Below, one piece after another: positions 1 through 6,455 of a stretch of DNA of 6,724 bases. Location of the stretch: NCBI GenBank assembly GCA_947259675.1, contig CAMYNE010000114.1:1-6724 (forward strand), given 5' to 3'. Under the pieces are notes generated by a model, which searched no databases, was not told the origin of the DNA, and was given only the letters and a program-made list of their open reading frames with translations. Position numbers and translations under genes: made by a program. The stretch is from an uncultured Pirellulaceae bacterium. GTDB lineage: Bacteria > Planctomycetota > Planctomycetia > Pirellulales > Pirellulaceae. The first letter of the stretch is position 1. Every line of letters begins with the position of its first letter.

Positions 1-69
1 CTCTAATTAGTGACGATTATTGATAAACAGGAACGGTTAACAAAAAATTCCTTTCAAGTTAACAAAAAC

Positions 70-97
70 TTGACAACGAAGAAAAAGCTTTCATATT
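70..97 (+). promoter_or_regulatory. Candidate sigma70-type promoter
   Basis: A perfect -35 hexamer TTGACA (70-75) is followed after 16 bases by CATATT (92-97), which matches 4 of 6 positions of the -10 consensus. A dyad, CAAGTT (55-60) with AACTTG (67-72), overlaps the -35 box, as an operator would. The predicted transcript would start near 104 and give a leader of about 165 bases before the gene at 269. Planctomycete promoters match the E. coli consensus poorly, so this is only a candidate. Confidence 0.35.
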
Positions 98-256
98 GAT
101 TGTCACAGAGAAGAGTACCGAGTGCGGCTTCAGTTGGACTGATGACACTCGGAAAAGGAGAAATTGAAAGTAGATTCATTTCGGACGGACTGATTCTCCT
201 GACATGGACGGACTGACGTGGCGGAGTTGCCAAACCGTTTTCTTGTTTTCTTAAAG

Positions 257-261
257 AAGGA
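257..261 (+). promoter_or_regulatory. Ribosome binding site fixing GTG start
   Basis: AAGGA at 257-261, inside the purine-rich run AAAGAAGGAA, sits 7 bases before the GTG at 269. It supports that GTG as the true start rather than the in-frame GTG at 218, which has no comparable purine-rich site in front of it. Confidence 0.6.
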
Positions 262-268
262 ACTATCT

Positions 269-478
269 GTGCGCGAATCAGTTTTGGAAGCAATTAAGCA
301 GGGTCAATGGGATTTTGAGCCTCAATCGGTGAAGAAAGATGAATACATTTCGACGGTCGCATTACCAGGATCCGACGAAAAAATAGGCATTCTCGCGGAC
401 CGTGCCAAAGATGGATTGCCTTTGTGGCATCCGGAAGACAGAAAATCTTACGACGATACGGATGAAGCCCTGGTCTAG
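269..478 (+). CDS. Small acidic protein of unknown function
   Basis: A 69-residue protein starting at GTG and ending with TAG. I do not know its function. It begins RESVLEAIKQGQWDFEP, a short amphipathic helix followed by a conserved-looking 'WDFEP' turn. It continues with a 'LPGSDEKIGILADRA' helix, then 'GLPLWHPEDR' and an acidic tail. From memory, short planctomycetal hypothetical proteins share this layout (WDFEP, a middle LPG-EKL helix, LPLWHP-DR), but I could not run a search. No signal peptide, membrane segment or cysteine is visible, so it is probably cytosolic. The open frame extends upstream to a GTG at 218, but the AAGGA site at 257-261 favours the start given here, and those 17 extra residues look less conserved. 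The next gene lies 117 bases downstream on the same strand, so co-transcription is possible. Confidence 0.75.
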   Translation: MRESVLEAIKQGQWDFEPQSVKKDEYISTVALPGSDEKIGILADRAKDGLPLWHPEDRKSYDDTDEALV

Positions 479-595
479 ACGGAATCCTCGTAGTTATCCG
501 ATCCTTAACAGAACGTAATCGTCTGGTCTCAGCGGAATGAGAAATCGACTCATCATCCCGGTTGGTAAATGGAATTTTAATCGAAAGAAACCGGC

Positions 596-901
596 ATGGC
601 AAAATTCAACATTGCGGTCGACCACGAATTGACGCGCCAGGACGCCGTATTGAAACTGCGAACTTTTTCAGACAGTCTGAGAAGCGAGGTTCATGGCCAT
701 GTGTCGGAAGTGGAAGAACAATGGGATGAAAATGGTAATCTAAGTTTTTCTTTCAGGGCTCTTGGATTTAAAGTTTCCGGCCAAATGGTCACTTGCGAGA
801 CTCAAGTGACCGTGGTCGGGACGCTGCCCTTCGCCGCTTTGCCTTTTCGGGGGGCAATCGAATCTCAAGTCGCCAAAAAGCACAAGGAAGCGTTTGACTA
901 A
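596..901 (+). CDS. Polyhydroxyalkanoic acid system family protein (PHA_gran_rgn)
   Basis: A 101-residue protein that fits the PHA_gran_rgn family (PF09650-type) along its full length. These are small proteins found near, or associated with, polyhydroxyalkanoate storage granule genes; their exact biochemical role is poorly defined. Matching features are the start 'AKFNIAVDHELTRQDAVLKL', a helix ending 'LRSEVHGHVSEVEEQWDENG', the strand block 'LSFSFRALGFKVSGQM' (residues about 49-64), and the 'GTLPFAALPFRGAIES' segment (about 76-91) before a charged C-terminal helix. It has no signal peptide or membrane helix. The ATG has only a weak purine stretch (AAAGAAA) in front, and no better start lies upstream. 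No PHA synthase, depolymerase or phasin gene is in the window, so the PHA link rests on family membership alone. The stop codon TAA (899-901) forms part of the 4-bp duplication flanking a MITE-like element that begins at 902. Confidence 0.82.
   Translation: MAKFNIAVDHELTRQDAVLKLRTFSDSLRSEVHGHVSEVEEQWDENGNLSFSFRALGFKVSGQMVTCETQVTVVGTLPFAALPFRGAIESQVAKKHKEAFD
898..901. repeat. Left CTAA target site duplication
   Basis: CTAA at 898-901 abuts the left terminal inverted repeat and is repeated at 1077-1080. It includes the TAA stop of the upstream gene. Confidence 0.6.
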
Positions 902-1076
902 CCCGCATTTATCACAGGCTGTAGGGTGGCTTCTAGCAAACGGTGACGCTGGTGGGTCTACACTCGCTTTAGGTTCTTTTCGAACAGAATACAATTTGTT
1001 ATTTCAAACAATCGTGTTTGCGACGACGCACCTAGTTGTTGTGCGAGTTCGACCCACCATACCTGTGAAATGCGGG
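902..1076. mobile_element. MITE-like foldback element with CTAA target duplication
   Basis: The left end CCCGCATTTATCACAGG (902-918) is the inverted complement of the right end CCTGTGAAATGCGGG (1062-1076), apart from two extra bases (911-912). Inside this, GGTGGGTC (951-958) pairs with GACCCACC (1051-1058) and ACTCGC (962-967) pairs with GCGAGT (1043-1048), so the whole 175-bp unit can fold back on itself. A further small hairpin, CAAACA/TGTTTG, sits in the centre (1005-1020). CTAA occurs directly outside both ends (898-901 and 1077-1080), as expected for a 4-bp target site duplication. There is no room for a transposase, so it would be a non-autonomous element mobilised in trans. The ends resemble those I associate with IS1380-type elements or with intergenic palindromic repeats of planctomycetes, but I am unsure of that assignment. 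An open frame running from 894 through this element to 1301 is an artefact. Confidence 0.72.
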
Positions 1077-1080
1077 CTAA
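1077..1080. repeat. Right CTAA target site duplication
   Basis: CTAA at 1077-1080 directly follows the right terminal inverted repeat and matches 898-901. A 4-bp match alone could be chance; its exact placement at both ends of the inverted repeats is what gives it weight. Confidence 0.6.
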
Positions 1081-1486
1081 TTGGTCTCCGTTCGGGCGTC
1101 ATGTCCGTCCTTTGTTTCGGTACTGTCTACAATCTGGGAGCGGCAAACCAAAATAAGTTTTGGCCGATGCGTACTACCTACCTACCAAATGATCAGATCC
1201 CACTCTTTTTTTTGATGGAATTCGATGAGTTCCGAAATCTGCGTGAAAGAGAAAAAATCGGAAATTTCTTCGACCATTTTTGTCGTGACTTTAACGATTA
1301 AGCTGTTAAAATGGTCACGGTTGATAGTATTTACAAACATTCAAAACAGTCACCACCATCCAGCATCCTTCCACATAAATCTGGAACAGTTCTGGGGCAA
1401 GTTCGCGGACCCGGCAAATACTAGATTTTCACCAACAACGTTTACGCAACGTTGAAGAGATTGCTTCCATAGATTGCGAGAAGGTC
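1081..1486. other. Gene-free region upstream of the activator
   Basis: About 406 bases with no credible gene. The open frames here carry odd residue composition, have no Shine-Dalgarno site and resemble no family. The stretch contains a T8 run (1206-1213), a small hairpin GGAATTC/GAGTTCC with one G-U pair (1217-1233), the paired hairpins at 1272-1319, and a short direct repeat CAACGTT (1436-1442 and 1447-1453). It probably serves as the upstream control region of the gene at 1487. I see no convincing sigma70 or sigma54 promoter in it. Confidence 0.5.
1272..1319 (+). promoter_or_regulatory. Two mutually exclusive hairpins
   Basis: One hairpin pairs CGTGACTTTAAC (1284-1295) with GTTAAA (1305-1310) and GTCACG (1314-1319), giving 12 base pairs around a 9-base loop with a 3-base bulge (1311-1313). 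The other pairs GACCATTTT (1272-1280) with AAAATGGTC (1308-1316), 9 base pairs. Both use 1308-1316, so they cannot form together. No T run follows at 1320, so neither is a standard intrinsic terminator. It could be an RNA switch in the leader of the activator gene or a dyad bound by a protein; the sequence cannot tell which. Confidence 0.35.
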
Positions 1487-2854
1487 ATGCAAGGACTCGT
1501 AATAGGTCAAGATCCGGGATTCACTAGCTCTCTTAGTGAGCTAATAGACACAATAGGCGACCACACCTGCCATCGTCATTCGGATTGGACGACTACCGAC
1601 AAAATCGACTACACCCATTTTGATTTCATCTTTTGTCATGTCGTCGACGAAATCGAGCTTGGGCTCGTGTCATCGTTGGTAACCAAGCTCGCAAATACGA
1701 AACAATCTTTGCCGGTGATCGTCATCGGTCAACACATCGGCTTGGAACGCAAAGTTCGTTTGCTAAAAGCCGGGGCTCTGGAATGTCTTGATCGGCCCAT
1801 CAATCGGCAGCGGATTCGATATTTGGTCGAGGCAATTGGTGTCAAAACGAAGTTGATTCGGCTCCGCGACTTGCATTCAGAACAAACAGAAGTTCTCTCA
1901 ACGGAGTTTTTAAAACAAATTCAGGTTCTCGCGAGTATCGATGCCAACGTGATGATTACCGGTGAAACCGGCGTCGGAAAAACCCACGTCGCGAAACAAA
2001 TTCACCGCTTGTCAAAACGGTGTGACCAACCATTTGTGGCGATTAACTGCGCTGCCATTCCTGAAAACTTGATTGAAAGCGAACTATTTGGACACGCCAA
2101 GGGCACTTTCACGGGTGCTGACACCAATCGGATCGGAAAATTCGCTTTTGTAAAAAAAGGAACTATTCTCCTGGATGAAATCGATGCATTGCCGCTCACG
2201 GCACAGGCCAAACTGTTGCATGTCGTTGAAGAACGCGCATTTCATCCGTTAGGGTCCAACCAGACTCAAGTCGTTCAGGCACGAATTCTGGCAGCGACCA
2301 ACAAGCCCATTGATTCGTTGGTCCAACCAGGTGTTTTCCGGTCAGATCTGTTTCATCGCCTGAGTGTTTTCGAACTTGAAATAACGAGCCTCCGAGAACG
2401 ACGAAGTGAAATCCTCCGGTTTGCCCGTCTTTTTGCCGCAGAACTGGCCCAGAAACATCAACGTCAAGTTCCGCGTTTTTCAACAGAAGTCGAAAACTGG
2501 ATGTGCGCGTATGATTGGCCTGGTAACCTCAGGGAACTGAAGAACTGCATCGAACACGCTTTAATGTGTTGCGAAAATGGGACGATTGAGATGGATGACA
2601 TTCCCTCACGGATACGACCCGATCGCAATCGCAAAGAGGCTCAAATCAGTAACAGAATCAATGGAGTTTTGGATAAGAGGTACACTAACCCGAACGAAAA
2701 GATCGATAGCCCTACGGAAAAAAAACAGCAGGAAATCACAAGGGTCTATCAAGCGTTAGAAAAAACCAACTTCAATCGGACTCGCGCAGCAGAAGAAATG
2801 GGGATCAGTCGTGCAGCTTTCTACAAAAAACTGCACACGTTGGGGCTGATTTGA
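1487..2854 (+). CDS. Sigma54-dependent transcriptional activator with degenerate receiver domain
   Basis: A 455-residue NtrC-type bacterial enhancer-binding protein that would use ATP hydrolysis to open sigma54-RNA polymerase promoter complexes. Residues 1-115 have the length and strand/helix pattern of a response-regulator receiver. The AAA+ domain (about 135-370) shows Walker A GETGVGKT (159-166), the sigma54-contact loop GTFTGA (206-211), Walker B TILLDEID (226-233, D230/E231), sensor I ATN (270-272), arginine-finger region FRSDLFHRL (284-292) and sensor II WPGNLRE (344-350). A polar linker (about 372-413) leads to a Fis-type helix-turn-helix with 'RTRAAEEMGISRAAFYKKL' (431-449). In the receiver the phosphorylatable Asp is replaced by H51, the acidic pair is reduced to Q8-D9, the switch Thr/Ser is G81 and the invariant Lys is R103. 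It is therefore unlikely to be controlled by aspartate phosphorylation. The loop reads GTFTGA instead of the usual GAFTGA. The ATG has GAGAAGG only 2 bases upstream, an unusually short spacing, but no better in-frame start is seen. No histidine kinase gene is adjacent. Confidence 0.93.
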   Translation: MQGLVIGQDPGFTSSLSELIDTIGDHTCHRHSDWTTTDKIDYTHFDFIFCHVVDEIELGLVSSLVTKLANTKQSLPVIVIGQHIGLERKVRLLKAGALECLDRPINRQRIRYLVEAIGVKTKLIRLRDLHSEQTEVLSTEFLKQIQVLASIDANVMITGETGVGKTHVAKQIHRLSKRCDQPFVAINCAAIPENLIESELFGHAKGTFTGADTNRIGKFAFVKKGTILLDEIDALPLTAQAKLLHVVEERAFHPLGSNQTQVVQARILAATNKPIDSLVQPGVFRSDLFHRLSVFELEITSLRERRSEILRFARLFAAELAQKHQRQVPRFSTEVENWMCAYDWPGNLRELKNCIEHALMCCENGTIEMDDIPSRIRPDRNRKEAQISNRINGVLDKRYTNPNEKIDSPTEKKQQEITRVYQALEKTNFNRTRAAEEMGISRAAFYKKLHTLGLI

Positions 2855-3148
2855 CGGATTGTTCCTGCCGTGAGAACTGAGTCCCTTTTCATATCCTCCT
2901 GCGAAGATTCCATTTTTTCCAAACCAACGTGCATGCACGATCCTTAGTGACGTTCCCCCTGGAAATTCAAATTCTGACTCCGAATTGCTCCAGCTTTGCA
3001 CACCCTCGTTGTAGAACTATCGTTTGCGCGGGCTATGTCTTAAACTTCCATTTTCGAATGATTGCGGATAGTCTCCTTTTGACTCCATCGAACTTACGAG
3101 ATTAGGCAGAAGACTCAACAATATCCTTCTCTGCAGACAAGGTGCGTC
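2855..3148. other. Intergenic region with a 12-bp palindrome
   Basis: No gene or clear terminator is seen between the activator and the desaturase-family gene. The only clear structure is the perfect palindrome CGTGCATGCACG at 2928-2939. No GG-N10-GC sigma54 promoter is found, so the activator upstream is not obviously driving the downstream gene. Confidence 0.5.
2928..2939. promoter_or_regulatory. Perfect 12-bp palindrome, possible operator
   Basis: CGTGCATGCACG is identical to its own reverse complement. It lies 210 bases upstream of the gene at 3149 and 74 bases after the activator stop. It could be a dimeric regulator site, but palindromes of this size also arise by chance and no second copy is seen in the window. 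Confidence 0.25.
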
Positions 3149-4183
3149 ATGGAATGGGTGGAACAGATTTCATACAGCTTTGGAAAACATGTTCTCAAAG
3201 TCCTCAGCTATCCAATACTCCCCGATCAACGACTATTTTATCTTTATCTACTGAGTTCGTTCGCGTTTGCGATCGGAGTTTATTGCTATTCGCCAAATTA
3301 CAAGGAAGACAAAGAAGCAGGGCGCGGCTTCATCAAAGGCTTGTTTGCGTTTGTGTTTCCAAAAAAAGTCTGGCAGCATCCATCCGCGTGGGTTGATGTT
3401 CGATATTTCATTCCTCATCAAATTTTGCGGTTATGGCTGTATACAGACTTCATGGGGATATTTGCTGTCTTGTCACATTTTGCAATCACGACGGTATTGC
3501 AAAACAGCATTGGAACAAAATCCATGTACACGTTTCCCGCGGATCATATTTTTCTTGTGATCTCGTATACGATCGTGTCGCTTATTGTGGTGGATTTCAG
3601 TTCCTTTTTCACGCATTACTTTCAACACAAAATCCCGATCTTGTGGGAGTTTCATAAGATTCACCATTCGGCGGAAGTATTGCATCCTCTGAGCAATTAT
3701 CGAGAACATCCGATTGATAATATTTCCTACGCAATTACAACGGGAATTTCGCTAGGCGTTGTGAATGGAGCGTTTGCTTTTTTCTTCAGTGTCACTCCAG
3801 CGGAATTGTTTACCCCTTTGCTCGGCATCGGCATCACCGCGTTTTCGTTTAATTTCTTTGGATTCCATCTCCGCCATTCACATATTTGGTTACGTTGGCC
3901 TGGGATATTGGCCTTTATTTTTGGCTGCCCGGCCCATCATCAAATCCATCACAGCTGCAAGCCAAAACACATCGACAAAAACTTTGCCTTTCAATTACCA
4001 ATTTGGGATATTCTCTTCGGTACATTCTATTTACCAAAACAAGAAGAAGAGTTGGAGATTGGGTTAGGCGATGGTACTGAGCACCAATACAAGAGCTACC
4101 TTACCATGTATACGCTGCCATTTATCAATCTTCTCAAGCAATCGCCAGAACCAAAAGAGACAGACGACAACGATTCCGCCTGA
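3149..4183 (+). CDS. Sterol desaturase / fatty acid hydroxylase family membrane protein
   Basis: A 344-residue integral membrane protein of the fatty acid hydroxylase superfamily: di-iron enzymes that use O2 to hydroxylate or desaturate lipids at the membrane. The three histidine clusters expected to bind the iron are present: H156-x3-H160, HKIHH (169-173) and HHQIHH (263-268), with further histidines H240, H243 and H245. Likely membrane segments lie near 28-48, 90-116, 133-155, 192-214 and 218-240. The 'FPKKVWQHPSAWVDVRYF' segment (70-87) before the catalytic part is typical of one bacterial branch of this family. The ATG is well placed, with AAGG (3138-3141) 7 bases ahead. The true substrate cannot be read from sequence: sterols, carotenoids, fatty acids and ether lipids are all possible, and no sterol pathway gene is nearby. 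The stop codon is 34 bases from the stop of the convergent gene. Confidence 0.9.
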   Translation: MEWVEQISYSFGKHVLKVLSYPILPDQRLFYLYLLSSFAFAIGVYCYSPNYKEDKEAGRGFIKGLFAFVFPKKVWQHPSAWVDVRYFIPHQILRLWLYTDFMGIFAVLSHFAITTVLQNSIGTKSMYTFPADHIFLVISYTIVSLIVVDFSSFFTHYFQHKIPILWEFHKIHHSAEVLHPLSNYREHPIDNISYAITTGISLGVVNGAFAFFFSVTPAELFTPLLGIGITAFSFNFFGFHLRHSHIWLRWPGILAFIFGCPAHHQIHHSCKPKHIDKNFAFQLPIWDILFGTFYLPKQEEELEIGLGDGTEHQYKSYLTMYTLPFINLLKQSPEPKETDDNDSA

Positions 4184-4217
4184 TTTCATCTTCAGAATTG
4201 TTTCTCGATACCATTTG

Positions 4218-6455
4218 TCACCACCGCATCAAGCTTAAAATATTCGAATAGTCATCCGTCCAAACTTTGAGGTCCTCACGAATGACAGGCTGCGACCATT
4301 CGGAATTACCAATCAGCGAACCCAGGTCTTCCTCCCGCCGCGCGATCACCAGATATTGTGACGGGTTCATCCCTTCGGCATGTTCTGCCTTTGTAATCAA
4401 ATCAAAACGGTACCGGCAAACCAGTTGTTCCTCCGCGGCCAGCCGAGCCAACATCGGTTCCAGGTCCAGATAGTTGTTGGAAATGTTGAATGCCATCATG
4501 CCGTTGGGGTGGAGTTTCCGGAGATAGAGTTGCAGGGCTTCCTGCGTCAACAGGTGTGTCGGAATCGCGTCCGAACTGAAGGCATCAATTACGAGCAAAC
4601 CGAATTGGTCGTTCGGCTGCTTGGCCAACTGAATCCGCGCATCACCTAACACAACTTCGACCTCGCCATGACACTTTTCCAGGAAGGTGAAATAGTCCGG
4701 GTTGCTTGCAATGTCGCGAACGACAGGATCGATTTCAAAAAAAACGAAGTGTTGCCCAGGTTTGGCGTAGGCTGCCGTGGCACCCACACCTAATCCGATA
4801 ACGGCTACGCGATCCTTGGTCGAATCGCCATCCAATGCATTGAAAACATCGCCCAAAGGCCCTTTGCGGTGATAGTAGGCCAGCGGTTCCTCGGTCCGTT
4901 GAGGAAAAATTCGCTGGCGGCCATGCAACGTTCGTCCGTGAATGAGTAAATGAAAATTGTTTCCAGGATCGATGACAACTCGATTCACGCCGAAAAACCC
5001 TAGTTTCGCGTACAGCTGGTCGCCTTGCTGGTGATGAAAGTATGCTGCAAACGTCAACATACCGATTCCGTAGCCTAACCCGAATCGGATAGGGCGATCC
5101 TTAAACGCGAAACATATGAGCGCTGGGACGGCGAATACGATCCCGAAATTTATCGTCTCGTTGGTGGACGCCATGACTTCGACGGCCAAGACTGTTAGGC
5201 CGGCGACCACTGCCAAACCCAACGGCCATACGAAATCCATCAGCGCAAATCGTTTGTCGTCTGACTTCAGTTTTGGGCGCAACAAACATGCAATAACCAA
5301 CATCAGCGGATATTCAGCTACCGAATTAAAAATTGCGGGCGCGATCAAAGCGTTGAACGCACCGCCCAACACGCCGCCGATGCTCATCCAAAGATAGAAC
5401 TCGGTCAAATGAGTCGTGCGCGGACGGTTTTTTGCCAGTTCGCCGTGACAAAGCATGGCCAGTGCGAAAAATACGAGCAAATGGATTGGGACCAGTAACC
5501 ACTTCATTTCCAATTCGCGAAAGAGCACGGAAACCAGCGGCAACAGGAGAAACGGCAATGCCCTGGAAATGAACGCTTGCGAAATCAGTTGTCTACGCGC
5601 AAAGACTAATACAAACGTCAAGAGATACAACGCCAACGGAACGACCCACAATAACGGCATGGAGGCAATGTCGGAAGTTATATACGTCGTCACACCCAGC
5701 ATCAGGCTGGACGGTACGAACGAACATGCGAGCCAGTGCAACCTGCGACCGAGCGTCACCTCGGATTGCGGGCCATTGTTTAAAAGAACGACTGAAGCCT
5801 CGTGTGATTGGTCTACGAGCAGATCGAGATTTTCAGCCCTTGCCGATGGAGACGCTAATTTCACTTTATTTGCCCGCCACATGGATCCTGCACATACGTA
5901 AGCGAGCAAAACCAACACCCCGTACACACCGGTCCACAAGTTGCTTTGCCGAAACAGTGGAAAAAACGGTTCAATGAGCAGCGGATAACCCAGCAAAGCA
6001 ATCAAGCTACCGAGGTTACTTGCACCATATAGAAAATATGGATCGCTTGAGTGTTTGTGCCCAATCGATGCAAACCAATGTTGTAACAATGGTGCGCTGG
6101 TCGAGATCACGAAAAACGGCAACCCAACAGACAGGAACAATTGGCCCAACAGCCAAAAGCTAGGCGACAGTTCTGTCGGTGGCGCGATACCGGAAAACGC
6201 AATTGGCAACACGAAAAACGGCAGCAAGAGTACCAATAAATGGATTGCAGCCTGTCGGCGTGGGCCCATCCAAGAGGATGTGACATGTGAATATGCGTAT
6301 CCAGCTAATAGCATGGCTTGAAAGAAAACCATACAGCAATTCCAAACCGCCGGAGTCCCACCGTATACCGGGAGGATCATTTTGCCGACCATGGGCTGCA
6401 CTGAAAACAGCAAAATCGCGCTAACGAATAACGTCAACGAAAACAGTGCGAGCAT
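4218..6455 (-). CDS. Fused MFS-like transporter / spermidine synthase-like protein
   Basis: A 745-residue protein with an N-terminal multi-pass membrane part and a C-terminal SAM-dependent-methyltransferase fold of the spermidine synthase type. The N-terminus 'ALFSLTLFVSAILLFSVQP' followed by 'MVGKMILPVYGGTPAVWN' is characteristic of these fusion proteins. Hydrophobic segments run to about residue 475, broken by a polar loop (about 194-238). The C-terminal part shows 'HGRTLHGRQ' (506-514), 'EPLAYYHRKGPLG' (523-535), nucleotide-binding 'VIGLGVG' (552-558), 'FFEIDP' (572-577), 'GDAR' (604-607), 'VIDAFSSDAIP' (622-632) and the closing 'WTDDYSNIL' (732-740). The usual spermidine synthase glycine loop GGGDG reads GLGVG, so aminopropyl transfer is uncertain; D624 and D629 could serve as the catalytic acid. 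What the fusion transports or makes is unknown. The ATG is the only usable start: the frame stays open back to a stop at 6594-6596 but has no ATG, GTG or TTG. Confidence 0.92.
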   Translation of the reverse strand: MLALFSLTLFVSAILLFSVQPMVGKMILPVYGGTPAVWNCCMVFFQAMLLAGYAYSHVTSSWMGPRRQAAIHLLVLLLPFFVLPIAFSGIAPPTELSPSFWLLGQLFLSVGLPFFVISTSAPLLQHWFASIGHKHSSDPYFLYGASNLGSLIALLGYPLLIEPFFPLFRQSNLWTGVYGVLVLLAYVCAGSMWRANKVKLASPSARAENLDLLVDQSHEASVVLLNNGPQSEVTLGRRLHWLACSFVPSSLMLGVTTYITSDIASMPLLWVVPLALYLLTFVLVFARRQLISQAFISRALPFLLLPLVSVLFRELEMKWLLVPIHLLVFFALAMLCHGELAKNRPRTTHLTEFYLWMSIGGVLGGAFNALIAPAIFNSVAEYPLMLVIACLLRPKLKSDDKRFALMDFVWPLGLAVVAGLTVLAVEVMASTNETINFGIVFAVPALICFAFKDRPIRFGLGYGIGMLTFAAYFHHQQGDQLYAKLGFFGVNRVVIDPGNNFHLLIHGRTLHGRQRIFPQRTEEPLAYYHRKGPLGDVFNALDGDSTKDRVAVIGLGVGATAAYAKPGQHFVFFEIDPVVRDIASNPDYFTFLEKCHGEVEVVLGDARIQLAKQPNDQFGLLVIDAFSSDAIPTHLLTQEALQLYLRKLHPNGMMAFNISNNYLDLEPMLARLAAEEQLVCRYRFDLITKAEHAEGMNPSQYLVIARREEDLGSLIGNSEWSQPVIREDLKVWTDDYSNILSLMRW

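Larger units (their letters stand above)
1..268. other. Non-coding leader region with repeats
   Basis: No credible gene is seen here. The stretch is AT-rich on the left. It holds an 11-bp direct repeat GTTAACAAAAA (36-46 and 58-68, period 22), a 6-bp dyad CAAGTT/AACTTG (55-60 and 67-72), and a second 11-bp direct repeat GGACGGACTGA (183-193 and 206-216) with a shorter relative GGACTGA at 136-142. It lies upstream of the small gene at 269, so it is probably that gene's control region, though it could also contain the end of a gene to the left of the window. Confidence 0.5.

Noticed and set aside
537..553. ATGAG/CTCAT hairpin between the two small genes, possible terminator
   Set aside because: It has only 5 perfect base pairs with a 7-base loop and no following T run; too weak to call.
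894..1301. 135-codon plus-strand open frame starting at TTG
   Set aside because: It overlaps the end of the PHA_gran_rgn gene, runs straight through the inverted-repeat element, starts at TTG without a ribosome site and resembles no protein family.
1382..1399. Possible sigma54 -24/-12 promoter (TGGAACAGTTCTGGGGCA)
   Set aside because: The GG and GC are 12 bases apart instead of the strictly required 10, so it does not fit. No other GG-N10-GC site with reasonable flanks was found in the intergenic regions.
1225..1455. 76-codon plus-strand open frame upstream of the activator
   Set aside because: It has no ribosome site, spans the hairpin region and has a composition unlike a folded protein.
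4184..4217. Bidirectional terminator between the two convergent stop codons
   Set aside because: The 34-base gap has no inverted repeat long enough to form a stem.
5455..5901. 148-codon plus-strand open frame opposite the fusion gene
   Set aside because: It lies entirely antisense to the membrane domain of a well-supported gene. Its composition (rich in Asn, Thr, Ser and Arg) is typical of a shadow frame.
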